Source: Gigaspora margarita
Lineage: Eukaryota; Glomeromycota; Glomeromycetes; Diversisporales; Gigasporaceae
Assembly (NCBI GenBank): GCA_009809945.1
Contig: WTPW01000691.1
Span: 164,477-228,476 of the forward strand
DNA: 64,000 nucleotides
Direction of reading: 5' to 3'
Shown: in pieces, positions 45,255-58,229 of the stretch
Numbering within the stretch: position 1 is the stretch's first letter
Layout of the letters: every line of letters begins with the position of its first letter
The notes under the pieces: model-generated
Database searches by the model: none
Seen by the model: the letters and a program-made list of their open reading frames with translations, nothing else
Told to the model about the DNA's origin: nothing
Translations under genes and position numbers: made by a program

Positions 45255-47566
45255 CTAGGGGTTAGTAAAACTATGGGACAACTCTGATATTACACATATT
45301 TAATAGTAATGCGAAAATTGTCATTTTATATGAAAATCATATAAATTTATATATATTGTGTTCGATCAGTCAAAGTCTTGATTGTTAATTTTTTTTAGAA
45401 ATAATCTGTCTACTGGGATTTCTTTTTTTTTCAAAACTCAAAATAGACAAAGTAAATAATTAATTATAAAGAACTTTTATAGCTGCTCTTTTATTGTTAA
45501 AAAAACTGAATTATATATTCATATAAGATAAAAAAAATGAAGATAAGAGATCATATACATAACTCAAAGCCTATAAACTGTTTTAAACTGTCTTTATTTT
45601 AAGTACACAAAGCCAAACTAGTTAGAGTTAACATAAGGTTTTATTTTTTTATAATGGCAAAATCTTTCAAAAGATCTTGCGAACCTGTGAAATTTTTTGA
45701 AAAAACTTGTGAACTGCAGATTTTGAAATATTTTGGAAGTAATTTCAAAAATACTTTAGTTCAAAATAATTTGTAATATTTTTAAAATATTTTAGACCTA
45801 AACTAGATGAGTATATCTGTAACCTGTTCATACCAAGGGTGTATTGAACTATATTTTTGAAATATTTTGAAATATTTTGAAATATTTTGAAATATTTTGA
45901 AATTTTGTATGATGTTACAAGATCAGATTAGATCTTTTATAAATTAGATCTTTTTTCATTTTGTTTTTTGATTTCGTTTTGTTTTTCTTTTATTTATTTA
46001 TTTTTTTAATTTTTTTCACACTTTACAAAAATTAGCTTTTGCAAGAAAACCAACAACTATTTGACACTTTGCAAGAACACATAACTGATTTCTCTAGCAA
46101 TTTCTAAATTTTCAAGAATGCTTCTTTAAAGAGATGATTTAGTTTGGCACAAGTTTTTGCAAGTTTTTGCAAAGTTTCACTTTATTTAGTTTTTGTTTAA
46201 CATTTTTGTTTTTTGGTTTTTTTTTTTAAAACTTTTGTTATTAATCTATTTTATTCTAGTACTTTGTGAGAACACTAACTTCTCTAGCACTTTGCAAAAT
46301 ATACTAGATTTCTCTACCTATTTTTTAGAAATGTTTAGAAAAAAGAGAAAAATAAAGGTAGCTGAAGCAAAAACAATAGTTAAAACAAAGAAGCAAAGAT
46401 AATAGCTAACTGTAGGGTGTGTGTAAATAAGTGTATAGAGTTAGTTTTTTATTTTTTCTTCTACAAATAGTAATGTAATTAGATGCAACAAAGTGCAAAA
46501 ATAGTTAAAATAATATGTAGTAATATAAAATAATACTGTAAAAATATATAATAATTAAAATATAATATATAATAAAATATGTAATATTTATTAAAATATA
46601 TATTTAATTTAAAAATATAATATACATAATGTATAATAATGATAATAAACAAATATAAAATTTTATATTACAGTAAATTACGAAAATTTTAAAAAATTTC
46701 AAAAATTTGTGAATTATTGCAAAATATTGCAAAATATTGCAGATTTATATGATTATATGCGAAATATTACCTCCTGTGACCCCTGAAAAGGATAATTAAA
46801 TAGAGATTTGCATTTTTATTTGGTCTATTTCACAATATTTTACAATATAATTTGATTTTTTAGAGAGTCACAGGAGGTAATATTTTGCATATTATCATAT
46901 AAATTTGCAATATTTTGCAATATTTTGCAATAATTCACAAAATTTTAAAATTTTTAAAATTTTCACAATTTAATATAAAATTTAATATTATATTTTAATT
47001 ATTATACATTTTTTACAGTATCAAGGTTACAGATATACTGATCCAGCTTGGTTTCCCAGGTCTAAAATAATTGAAAATATTTCAAAAATATTTTTTGTGA
47101 AATATTTTGAATTATATTGCAGTTCGCCAAAAGATTTTACAGGTTCACAAGATGTTTCAAAAAATTTCACCACTATAAATTTGCTAATGATATTTTACCT
47201 TAATATCATATATATATTGAAGCATCTTTTTAACTAATTTACAAAGTATAGTTTGTTAAGTATATATAGAGTTAGTAATAAAATTGTATTTAACAATTTC
47301 AATTATTTTTAAAGAAGTGAATTTTGTCCCTGCGAATACCAATATGTATACAATCTCTATATAAACCTACCAACTAGTGGCAATAGAGTATAGCAATAAC
47401 ATATGTTGAATCAGTACTTGGTTATTATTGCTAAAAGACTCATTAGTATAGTATTGCAAATTTTTTTATTATCAATCTATTTGATTGTTATACAAAATCA
47501 TGCATAACAATTTATTGGCTATATATATCATATAAGTTGGCCCCCCATAGTTTCACTAACCCCTAG
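45255..47566. mobile_element. 2.3-kb TIR element with 7-bp target duplication
   Basis: It starts CTAGGGGTTAGTAAAACTAT and ends in the inverse (reverse complement CTAGGGGTTAGTGAAACTAT). ATAATAC flanks both sides (45248-45254 and 47567-47573). A second inverted pair lies inside (about 45640-45840 against 47015-47180; ATATCTGTAACCT mirrors AGGTTACAGATAT). A central palindrome spans 46680-46970, with TGCAAAATATTGCAAAATAT mirrored by ATATTTTGCAATATTTTGCA and CCTCCTGTGACC by GTCACAGGAGG. Five tandem AAATATTTTGA units occupy about 45855-45905. No transposase. The TAGGG terminus fits the hAT type, but hAT duplications are normally 8 bp. Confidence 0.75.
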
Positions 47567-47759
47567 ATAATACATGATAGTTCAATTAGAATTAAATGAT
47601 TTTGGTACCATTGGATTCATCACATTAAAGTGTACCAAAATTATTCAATTCTAATCACTAGATCATAAAATAATATTAATTAAAAAATATAAAGTAAAAT
47701 AATAAATTATAAATGCAGGTACCAATTATGGCACACATAATATTTTTCATATTCTATTG

Positions 47760-48412
47760 AGATCTATTGATCAGAATCAGATGATTTTGATACTATTCAA
47801 TGCATCTCATTGAGATAAATCGAATGGTACCACAATTATATGATTTTGACTGATCTTTCTCAGTATATCATAATTTAACCAAAATAAGCTGCGCAAAGCA
47901 AATTTTAAAATTAATATAAAATAATGAATTACTCTTGGTAGAACAGTTTGTTTTTGATAATTTTACTACCAAAATATCTGCCTTGAAGAGGTGATTCCAA
48001 CAGGCCAAAAACTCACTAAAATCCAATCACAGGATCATAGGATTGCTAAGGTTTTTGTATTGTTTTTGATAAAAATTTGATTAGTTAAAGTTATCTATTT
48101 TTATCAAAACAATAATAAAACCTTAACGATCCTGTGATACCATAATTAGATTTTAAAAGTTTGGGCTTGTTGGAATCGCCTCTTCAAGACATACATTTTG
48201 GTGGTAAAAGTATCAAAAACAGACTGTTCTACCAAGAGTTATTCATTATTTTATGTTAATTTTAAATTTTGTTTTGTACAGCTTATTTTGGTTAAGTTTT
48301 GATATCTTAAGAAGTATCAATTAGAATCACATAATTTTGGTACTATTCGATTCATCTCAATGAGACGAGTTAAAATTATATTATTCTGATCGATAGTTCA
48401 CAAGATATTGCT
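47760..48412. mobile_element. 650-bp foldback element
   Basis: Arms 47760-48070 and 48095-48412 are inverted copies. AACCAAAATAAGCTGCGCAA mirrors TACAGCTTATTTTGGTTAAG. CTCTTGGTAGAACAGT mirrors ACTGTTCTACCAAGAG. TTTTGATACTATTC hairpin modules sit at both outer ends. Same family as 8236-8673 and 50430-51315. Confidence 0.8.
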
Positions 48413-49024
48413 ATATACTGCAATACTTCTATCAGCATAATACTGTAACTATATCTACTTTAAATATTATATTAATGGTATTATTAATATATTTATTAAA
48501 ATTAATTACTTTAAAATGGTGCAACTTATTGAAAACCTAAAGAATTACTTTGAAATTTTCACAAGAAATTTATTAAATGTTGGAGAATAAAGTTATGCTT
48601 TAGAATTTTCTATTATTATATAGGTTTTGAAACTTCATCTTATAGAACATCCAAATTTCATTGATTTTGTAAAAAATTTGTATTTTAAAAGTATAAGTCA
48701 AAACTTTACTAAGATTGTTGAGTATAACTTTTAGATATAGTCTTTGCGAAGAGTTTTTAGTTAAAAAAACTTAGAAAGAGAAGTGGAAATCAAGTTGCAC
48801 CATTAATTTTGTACTTTGATTAATAATTAAATAAAGTAATGATATTTAATCATATATTTTGATCTAACTGATAAAAAAATCTGATTAAGTAAAATTACTA
48901 ATATTGCTAACATAGTTTTGATTTACTAAAATTCCAAAATAACGGTATGTTGGATAATTTTTTATAGCTGATCTACATAGATCTGCATCATGTGACCAAA
49001 AACTAAGCACAGATTATAATAATG

Positions 49025-49640
49025 CATAATTTTTTTATTCTAAATAAAGTAGGTTCTGAGCTATTTTTTGATATATTTTTTTGTTATTGTTTTATAAATA
49101 CTTTGTTGAGCAATAAATTTTCTTAAAAATTCAATTAAATTAAAAAATTTAGATTTTAGGCATTTTTGCAAGCTATATGCAGTATAAAAGTTTGTACTAT
49201 GCAGGTGCATAGCTATGCATATACTAAATATATAGTTAAAATTTTAGCTTAATTGGATTAGTAGTTGTCGAGAAATAAATTTTTAAAGTTTAATGTTCAA
49301 TTTACTATATAGTACAAAAGTTGCACAAAATTACTATATAATTTTGTACTTTATAGTAAATTGAACATTAAACTTTAAAAATTTATTTTTCAACAACTAC
49401 TAATCCAATTAAGCTAAAATTTTAACATATATTTAGTATATACATACTATGCATTTATATAGTACAAATTCGTTATACTGCATATAGCTTGAAAAAATGC
49501 CTAAAATCTAATTTTTTAAAAAAATCTATTTTTTTTGATTTAATTAAATTTTTAAGAAAATTTATTGCTTAACAAAGATTTATAAAACAATAACAAAAAA
49601 TATATCAAAAGATAGCTCAGAATATACTATATTTGGAATA
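49025..49640. mobile_element. 615-bp near-perfect palindrome
   Basis: Arms of about 290 bp around a centre near 49330. AATCCAATTAAGCTAAAATT mirrors AATTTTAGCTTAATTGGATT. AGTTTAATGTTCAATTTACT mirrors its inverse near 49350-49370. AGATTTTAGGCATTTTTGCAAG mirrors CTTGAAAAAATGCCTAAAATC. No coding potential. Confidence 0.8.
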
Positions 49641-50199
49641 AAAAATTATAAATAAATTGTTAAAATTAAAAACTTTTATATATAGATAAAATTATTTTAG
49701 AGCTTGAAATACAAATCTTTTTGTACTGGACCATAATAGAAAATATAAAATAAGAATTAAATTTTTTTTTAAAAAAGTAAGTTTTTTAAAAATTTTGGTT
49801 TTTTTTTTTTTTTAAAGAAGTTTTTTTTTTTTTAGTAAGTTGTTATATATATTTTTTTTTAAAAAAATGTTGTAAAAAATATTTTAGTAAAAGTAGATTT
49901 ATATTTTAAAAAAGATAATTAAGTACTAACAAAAAAATTTATTATGATACCCAAATATAAGCTTATATGAATTATTTAGCTCCTCATATAAGTAGTAAAA
50001 ATTTATTCAAATACAATTTCTAATAAATTTATTTATATTTTTAATTTAAGTGTAATGTTATATAAGTAGATATGCCAAATTTAGTGCATTTAAGTTCTAC
50101 AATAAATATCATATAATATATTGATCAGATTTAGATTTTTTTTTAGTACTATTCGATTCGTCTCATCAAGATAAATCAAATAGTACCAAATTTATCCAA

Positions 50200-50370
50200 T
50201 TTTAATTACTCAACTAGAGCTGCAGACATTTAGAAGGTCCAAGGTAGTACGTCACTTTTCACGTCATATAAAATTTATATATAATCATATTAAATGTCAC
50301 ATCACATATGTCACATCAAATGTCATAGTATATGTTCATTTATATTCTAATGTCTGCAGCTCTATACTCA
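50200..50370. repeat. small inverted-repeat segment
   Basis: AGAGCTGCAGACATTAGAA-type sequence near 50215 mirrors TCTAATGTCTGCAGCTCTA near 50355. Between them are several CACATCA(A)ATGTCA words. Confidence 0.55.
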
Positions 50371-50429
50371 ACCAAGAGATATCACCTTTTAAAGTTTATT
50401 CAAAAATGTAGTCCTATTTTGGCACAATA

Positions 50430-51315
50430 CCTAATTTGGCGCACTAAAGATTTCTAATGATATTTTGTGAACTATTGATCCAAATTACATGATTTTGGTA
50501 CTATTCGATTCACCATGATGAGACAAGTCTGATAGTACTAAAATTATGTGATTCTGATCAAAAGTTCACAAGATATCATTATTTAACCAAAATAACCTGT
50601 GTAAAGCAACTTTTAAAATTAATATAAAATCGTAGATAATCTTTGACAGACTAGTTCATTTTTGATAATTTTATCACCAAAATGATTGCCTTGAAGAGAT
50701 AATTCTGATGAGCCCAAAATTAATAAAATACAATTACAGGGTCACAAGATCGTTAAGATTTTCTTATCATTTTTGATAAAAATTAGATTAGTTAAACTAA
50801 TCAACTTTTAGGGCCGTGTTATTAATCACCTGATTATTTTTTATTAGAGACCTACTCCCCCTCACCCCTTTTTAATATAGATTTAGTCAGGTTCCTATAT
50901 ATAATTTCAACATTTTTTACCCCTCTTCTCCCTAAAAAATCACCTGATTTTTGTCACTCCTCTTATCAAAAGTTATATAAAAATCTTAACGATCTTGTGA
51001 TTCCATAATTGAATTTATCGATTTTGGGCTCATTGGAATCATCTCTTCAAGGTCATCATTTTGGTAATAAAATTATCAAAAATGGACTAGCCTATCACTG
51101 TCTATCCTGTTTTATCACAAGTTTATATTAACTTTAATTTTAAAGATTATATATATTGGTTATTTGGGTTAAATAACAATATCTTGTGAATTATTAGACA
51201 GAATTATAAGATTTTAGTACCATTCAACTCGTCTCATCAAAATGAATCAAATAGTACTGAAATAATGTGATTTTGATTACTAAATTGTAAGATATCATTA
51301 GCGCATCAAATTAGG
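50430..51315. mobile_element. 885-bp foldback element with an inserted segment
   Basis: CCTAATTTGGCGCACTAA at the left mirrors the right end (reverse complement CCTAATTTGATGCGCTAA). Arms (about 50430-50790 and 50975-51315) carry the same hairpin modules and ACAAGATCGTTAAGATTTTC-type blocks as the 47.8-kb element. The centre holds a foreign, C-rich segment (about 50812-50975; CACCTGATT at both its ends). Confidence 0.75.
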
Positions 51316-51561
51316 CATGCTAACTTAAATCTAATAATTTTAAAGGTATTTCTAGGCATCTCTGGTCAGAGATGCCTAACAATAATATTTCAGACCTAAA
51401 AGCAAATTAAAATGCAAAATAATCACGTAATAGCTGTTTCATATAACATGAAGAATGATTATCACGGATTAGTCTGATATCACAAAAACAACAACAAAAA
51501 GTGTGAAAATAAAAAATATGAAAAATATCAAAAACGCCTATCTAAACCTATTACAGGGCAC

Positions 51562-53121
51562 TAGGGTTCCGAAGTTTGATCCAGGTTTGATTTGAGTTTG
51601 ATCAAACCTCAAATCAAACCAAACTCAAACTATAAATTTTATAAAGTTTGAAATCAAACCAAACTCAAATAAAAAATAATCAAACTCAAACCAAACCCAA
51701 ATTTCATTCAAAGTTTGATTTGAGTTTGATTTGAAGTTTGCAAACTAGTTTGAGTTTGAATAATATAAATATATTTTTAAATTTTAAACAAGTTTCTTAA
51801 TTCCTACTTTATATTTAAGTAAACTTGTTTAAAATATAAAAATATACCATATGTTTCTGAAAATAAGCTACCTTTTTTGGACGATTTTGGACACTAAAAA
51901 TCTGGAATATTTTCAGATATAATCAATTTTTGGTCAGTCACCAATAGTTGTTACATAGTAAAGTCTAAATTTTACTATGTAAATTAATTATTAGTGCTTA
52001 AGTAGACTTGTTNNNNNNNNNNNNNNNNNNNNNNNNNNNNNNNNNNNNNNNNNNNNNNNNNNNNNNNNNNNNNNNNNNNNNNNNNNNNNNNNNNNNNNNN
52101 NNNNNNNNNNNNNNNNNNNNNNNNNNNNNNNNNNNNNNNNNNNNNNNNNNNNNNNNNNNNNNNNNNNNNNNNNNNNNNNNNNNNNNNNNNNNNNNNNNNN
52201 NNNNNNNNNNNNNNNNNNNNNNNNNNNNNNNNNNNNNNNNNNNNNNNNNNNNNNNNNNNNNNNNNNNNNNNNNNNNNNNNNNNNNNNNNNNNNNNNNNNN
52301 NNNNNNNNNNNNNNNNNNNNNNNNNNNNNNNNNNNNNNNNNNNNNNNNNNNNNNNNNNNNNNNNNNNNNNNNNNNNNNNNNNNNNNNNNNNNNNNNNNNN
52401 NNNNNNNNNNNNNNCGATTTTGGATGCAAAAATCTGGGGTTGCTTATTTTTGGATAAAATCGATTTTTGGTTAATCGCCACTAGTAGCTACATAGTTAAG
52501 TCTAAATTCTACTATATAGATCCATTATTTGCGCTTAAGTAAACTTATTTGGAAGACCAAACTACATCTATCCTGAAAGTTTCATCAAAATATGAATACT
52601 TTTTATTATTTAACTTTTAATTTTTACGTTCAACGAATATATTTTGTTATTAAAATTTTAATCTCTTCATTGAACGTAAAAATTAAATTCCAATTAATAA
52701 AATTTCTTCAATTTCGTTGTAAATTTTAGGGTATACGTATTTTGATCTGCTGAATAAGTTTACTTAAGCGACTTTAATCGATTTGCTTAGTAAAATTTGG
52801 ACTTTACTATATTGGAATTTTCATCGATCGTGTTAGCTTATTTTTGGATCAAAGACGTTTTTGTATTTCTTGACCAAAAGAGAGAGGGTAGTTTATTTTT
52901 GGAGGTAGCTTATTTTTGGCAATATACAGTATTCAAACTCAAACTAGTTTGCAAACTTCAAACTCAAACCCAAATCAAACTCAAATTTAATTAAAAAGTT
53001 TGCTTCAAATCAAACTCAAACATTTTTTTTAATGCCAGTTTGAGTTTGGGTTTGATTTGAAATCAAATCAAACTCAAACTTGGTCTAAAGTTTGATTTGA
53101 TCCGGGTTTGTAGGAACCCTA
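51562..53121. mobile_element. hAT-like non-autonomous element, copy 2 (contains assembly gap)
   Basis: It begins TAGGGTTCC and ends GGAACCCTA. Both sides carry the identical 8-bp duplication CAGGGCAC (51554-51561 and 53122-53129), as in hAT transposition. Arms of CAAACTCAAAT units and the AT-rich core match 3727-4684. The core start (CGATTTTGGA..CTTAAGTA(G/A)ACTT) is present on both sides of the 402-base N run (51880-52012 and 52415-52545), so this copy has, or is assembled as, a partial tandem duplication. No transposase frame. Confidence 0.85.
52013..52414. other. assembly gap (N run)
   Basis: 402 undetermined bases. All open frames across it are artefacts. Confidence 0.99.
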
Positions 53122-53650
53122 CAGGGCACTAATTAAAAGTGTCAAGAAGGTGATTTTGCTTATATAACTTGCTCTTGCCCTAACTCTATATGACTCTAAC
53201 TCTAAATAAGTTAAATAATTGGACATAGTTTTGGGTCAAAGATATATAAGCTAAATATCTTTGACCAGAGATACTTAGAATTTCCTAATTTTAATATTAT
53301 AGATTGCTTTATATTATTCTATAGCAAAGTCACAGATTTATGGCTAGTATTAAATAAACTTTTTTTTATATTAAAATTGTACTCTAATCCTAAAAATACT
53401 ATAGTGTTAGACACTTAAAAGCTACATTTGTTCCATTTTTAAAATTTAAAAATCTAAAATTTAATTAATTTAAAAAATTGATTTTTAATATTTTTAAAGT
53501 TGCTTAAATTTGATTGGCCAAATTTCCTATATTTTAATTTGATAACATTTTTTAAAAAATTTATTATATAAATTCAAGAGTAAATAAATTTGTAACTGTA
53601 GTTACTGTAACCGCATTCCAATCAAACAATTAAATTCTAAAATCAAATAA

Positions 53651-53826
53651 GGACCTGAAATATACATAAATAGATCAGGTATGAGTTTGCTTATTTTGGA
53701 GGTTTTTTGTACAGATCTTTTCTATTTATAGTAATTTTTTGCTTATTTTTGAGGTTTTTTCTGCAGATTATTTCCTTTTTAGTAATTTTATAATTAATCT
53801 AACCTATCTATTATATTTCGGGGTCC
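53651..53826. mobile_element. MITE, copy 2 (176 bp)
   Basis: GGACCTGAAATATACATAAA at the left mirrors ATTTCGGGGTCC at the right. The interior follows the copy at 11957-12152. Confidence 0.7.
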
Positions 53827-54467
53827 TATCAGATATAATGTTATATATTTGGGAAAAGTTAAAACAAATGTTCATTTTGCCAAAAATTGCTTCTAACTTA
53901 AAATTTCATATAGAAAACTACCTTCGGCTTCTAACAAAAAATTTTCTTGCTAAATTTTAACAAAATTATAGCTTTCTCTAACTTCTAGTCTTACACTAAT
54001 CCTAACCTTAATTGTATAGTTTTATTCTTATAAAAAACTTGTTTTGATAGTCATATTACATCTGATCTTAGTTACAGTTATATAAAATTTATCTGTAACT
54101 TATGGTTACAAATTAATTAATCCTAAATTCAAAACAATTTGATAGGTTATTTGTTTAATGTATACCATTTTTGACTTTTTTTATATGTTATCATATAAAA
54201 ATACTATATTTTTAAAACTATATATTTTAAAAGTTAATATAATTTGTTAGAAAACAAAGCTGATAATTTCATCAACAAAAATATATATGCATAAACTTTT
54301 ATAAGTTTTTATAGTACATAAGAAAATTGTAAACTTATATAAAATTTAGTATAAAACTATATAAGCCTTATGGTATGTAAAAAAATTGTAAATTTACATA
54401 AAATTTTTACGTAAATTTATAATTTTCTTATATATCATAAGAAAATCATAAATGGGATGTAGCGACT

Positions 54468-54521
54468 TAGAGAAGTTGGTAAGTTGTCGCACCCCAAGTG
54501 GCAGGTCTAGAGTTCAAATCC
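54468..54521 (+). promoter_or_regulatory. internal pol III promoter (A and B boxes)
   Basis: A box TAGAGAAGTTGG at 54468-54479 (one mismatch to TRGCNNAGYNGG) and B box AGTTCAAATCC at 54511-54521 (fits GWTCRANNC). The order and spacing are tRNA-like. A full cloverleaf cannot be folded convincingly. Confidence 0.65.
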
Positions 54522-55839
54522 CACTGGTGACGCTTGAAAAATAGGTCTGTGTTACAGTAGCTATTTCTCCTCGTAGGTCCTTTGGTACACCATCTTGAAT
54601 GGGAGCCATCAGGCGCACATAAAATCCAAGTATCGGAAAGTAGATACCCATTTGGAAGTCCTGAGTGAGGAAGTAGCATAGATTTTTGACGGTGCTAACC
54701 ATAATTGGAATATCGGAAACTGAAGTCAGAGAACCAGATGACAAGACCCTCGAGAAGGAGGTCCACCAACCTGGCCACCGGAGTCGCACTGGAGGAAAAG
54801 GACATGTGTTTCAGTAGCATGGCGGACATTCAATTTGATTGGCTTGAAGATCCCTGAGTTACACAACATAAAAAAAATTTTTTAAAGTAACGCTTACTAT
54901 AAAAAACCACATTGTCAATTAGCAACTCGTGGTTTACACAATAAAAATTTTTTTAAAGCATGCTATAGTATTCTTTAACCCTTTGTATGTCTTCAGTAAA
55001 AAAAAGATCAGTATAGATCATATATCTAAAAAACTTTGCTTAGAGAGCAAAATTTTGGAAAGTAATGTATAATGAATAGTTAATTAAAAAGTTTTTTTTA
55101 TTTTTTTTCATATTTTCGAATGCTTTATTACAAAAATCTAGTCTTGTCTCAAATAAGCTACAATTATTGATTCTAATAAGGACCGAATTACCATTTTGAC
55201 ACGAGATCTGATATTTTGATCAATTATTAATTTTAACATCGGTATTTCTAAATATTCTTTAGAAAGCCACCTTTATAGCCAACTGGCATAACCCACAAAG
55301 TGTATTAACCAAGACTTGAAGTTTTCGTGTAGTGCTATAAGAAATCACTCTGAATCATTTTACTTTTTATACTTTACATAAGTAATTAAGTACTACTACT
55401 TTGACCAAATATCGTCTGTTGCGCAAAAAAGGGCAAGCTTAAATTAACGATTTAGAGTATAAAGTTTAGTTTGTTTTTTTTATAGCAAATCTGAAATATC
55501 GATAGTCATAGCTCTTAATTATTATTATATTTATTATTTTTTAATTAAGGTTTACAAGAGAATTTTGTAATTGAACAAGTGAAAATCGTGACATTGATCA
55601 ATTAATTCAGGTATCGATTATGATTTTTTTTTTTTGAGTCGCACTACCAGGTCTAACTCCTATATATTTTTTGAAAATAGACCCCGAATTTGATTTCATT
55701 GTGATTAATTAAAATCTTTTTATAGTAATCAAACAATCAATCATTAAAATACTTAACTTTCCATCTTGATCCGTAATTGATCATAATTTAATCCAATGAT
55801 TGATAATTTGTAACTCGATTAGTAGTACCCATATATCCC

Positions 55840-56565
55840 ATGCTGACCCAGAACCGTGACATAAAGTATCTTGCTAAAGGAGGCTTTGGTATCATTTTTA
55901 AGGCAGTATGGATTGATGGATATATTATAGGACTTGATTATCAAAAGTAAGTATGAAAATGAAGAGCACAAACAGATATTTGTTTAAAGGGCCTTAATAA
56001 TTCTAAAGATATAAAACAAGAATTTTTAGAAGAAGTTAGCATTATAATTTATTATTATTAAGGTNTAGTAATCTTATTTATCGCAATTAAAATTTTAGAT
56101 TAAAAATCAACATAAACATGGGGCGATTCTGCAATTGCGATATATGGAATAACCAAAAAAAAAGCCAAAAGATGGTAACTACANGATGGCAATGGAGTAC
56201 GCAAAGCAGGAAAGTCTCAGAAAATTGTTAGATAGTAAATATGGTGAATTAAATTGGTATTCCAAAGTAGCTAACTTATATTATATAGCTGGTGGGCCTA
56301 AAACAATTTACGAAGCCAACCTAGTGCATAAAGATTTTCATTCTGGAAATATTTGGATCTGATAAATAAATGTTTAGACACAGATCCTCAAAACTGACCA
56401 ATTGTTATCATTTTTTTTAGAAATCTGAAAAATGAAAAACCGAATTTTTATAAGCAAGTTAAAGATCATATAATCAAGTCAAATCGATACAATTTGAACA
56501 TCAGATGCACTCACAAGCTATTTATACAAGTCAATTTTTGAATCTTTCAACCCTCTCTAAACCAG
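55840..56565 (+). pseudogene. protein kinase pseudogene (Glomeromycotina-type expanded family)
   Basis: ATG at 55840, then YLAKGGFGIIFKAVWIDGYI (glycine-rich loop) and a stop soon after. A frame change follows, then CLKGLNNSKDIKQEFLEEV (VAIK-Lys region and C-helix). Another break leads to MAMEYAKQESLRKLL (hinge) and LVHKDFHSGNIW, a catalytic loop with HKD in place of HRD. The activation loop and most of the C-lobe are missing. A tail fragment, HSQAIYTSQFLNLSTLSKP, then matches the C-terminal tail seen in such kinases. At least three frame breaks and one large deletion make it dead. It lies inside the 54817-58257 TIR element. Known function of the family: Ser/Thr or dual-specificity kinases, often fused to Sel1 repeats. 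Confidence 0.75.
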
Positions 56566-58229
56566 GTAATAATACTTATATTTTTTAAAATTTTAGTATG
56601 ATCTTATGTAACAACCCGTGCTTTTTACATTTAGTTATTGTACAGGATTGTACACTATGCAATAATGGATATGTGAATATTCGGTCACAGTTATTCACTA
56701 CCTGCTACATACCACAATAACTAATTTATTTTTTCAAACTGTAATTTTGTATATATTTTTAGCAAGTTAATGCATTAATTATGTTGAAGTTCCCAATGGT
56801 AATATTTGATTTAATTAACCAAATTTATTGCCTATTTTTATATTGGTATTTAGATTATTAAATCAAGTAAAAGGAAATTATTGAATTGCTAATTCTATTT
56901 ATTATTTCCATACTACAACAATTTAGCAATTGCTATATATCTTTGAGAAAAAAGATATAACCCAGTTAGGATTAGCTAGACTTATAGTTTAGAGCTGGCT
57001 AGATGTAGATTGTTGGCGAAATAGTGGTTAGCAAGTTCTATTTAAGATAGAGAATGTCTAATTTTAACTGGGGGAATTCACCGGGGTGATATAACTCAAA
57101 AACGTACTAAGTAATCAGGATCAGGCACTCCTGAAAACCTNACGAGAACTGAAATCNGGATNGGGTTCTTNTATCTAATATANATTATNCAAAATTTTAC
57201 CCCAANNCTAAAATAATAAGGGAGGTGATTTCTCCCCAGTTATTTTCTTTAAGATATTATATAATAAAAATTACTAAATTTAAACACTGTAGATAACTTT
57301 ATTAAATGAATATTGAAATAATAAATATCAAAATTACCTTTATTACGATTGTTGGTGGCTAGATTTGTTATTTTAAATGATATATGGATATATTTTATAA
57401 ATTTTTAAAGAAACTATAAAATTAAAATCCAAATATTAAGGTACCGAACCTCAATAGTTCTTCCTAGTAGAATCAAAATTATATTTTATTTCAAAACTTC
57501 GATTAATATTTTATAATAAATTCTTAAAAAATAAAATAGAGTGAAAATTAGCTCTTTGCATGTTCTAAATAAAATTTAAACACCATTTAGCCATTATCAA
57601 GAGACTATATTAAAATATATAAAAAAAAACTTCTAAGAATAATTGGGTTTGAACGTGTCTTGAAAGCAAATTCAGTTTAGATCTTTAAATAGGTTATGAC
57701 AATTCAATCTATATTTAATAAAATAAATAGATGAGAATAATTAAACATTAAATATATATCAAGAGAATCTTGGCATTGAGTTTATGAGATAATAACATAA
57801 ATTCCAATCAATCAAATTTTAAGTTTGATTTTGTCAATAGACTTAAAATACCATTTCAAATTTTTAAATACAGAAATAAGATAAGATAGCAAAATTTTTT
57901 ATTATAATAAAGAATACTAATTATTTATTGTAAGATACAAATGTTAGTTTAGAAACTATCTTTTTTTATAAAGCATATAGATCGTTATAAATTTTTTGTG
58001 CTGTCTGAAAATTTTTTGATGTATTTCCAGATTATAACTTTATAAAATTAAATTTAAGTTTTATAATTTAAAAAGTTTTAAAATTTTTTAGTAAAATACG
58101 GGTGAGTGGTCATTTTATTTGTCTCAAAAAATTAACTTTATATGGCCTTAATTATATTAATTATATTAATTATCTAATTTTATATAATGATCTACATTAT
58201 GCATATTGTTTACTTGTTTACATTTTTTT
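56566..58229. other. AT-rich remainder of the TIR element
   Basis: No gene is evident. Several ambiguous bases occur at 57141-57207. The subterminal right part contains an ATTATATTAATTATATTAATT run near 58145. Confidence 0.4.

Noticed and set aside
46193..46402. 69-codon plus-strand frame ending in a basic tail
   Set aside because: It lies within the AT-rich interior of the 45255-47566 element, and the Phe/Leu/Lys composition is what T/A runs encode.
52008..52481. Open frames across the N run on both strands
   Set aside because: They are products of undetermined bases.
54467..54789. Two minus-strand frames of 70 and 91 codons
   Set aside because: They lie antisense inside the GC-richer head of the retroposon; chance frames in less AT-biased sequence.
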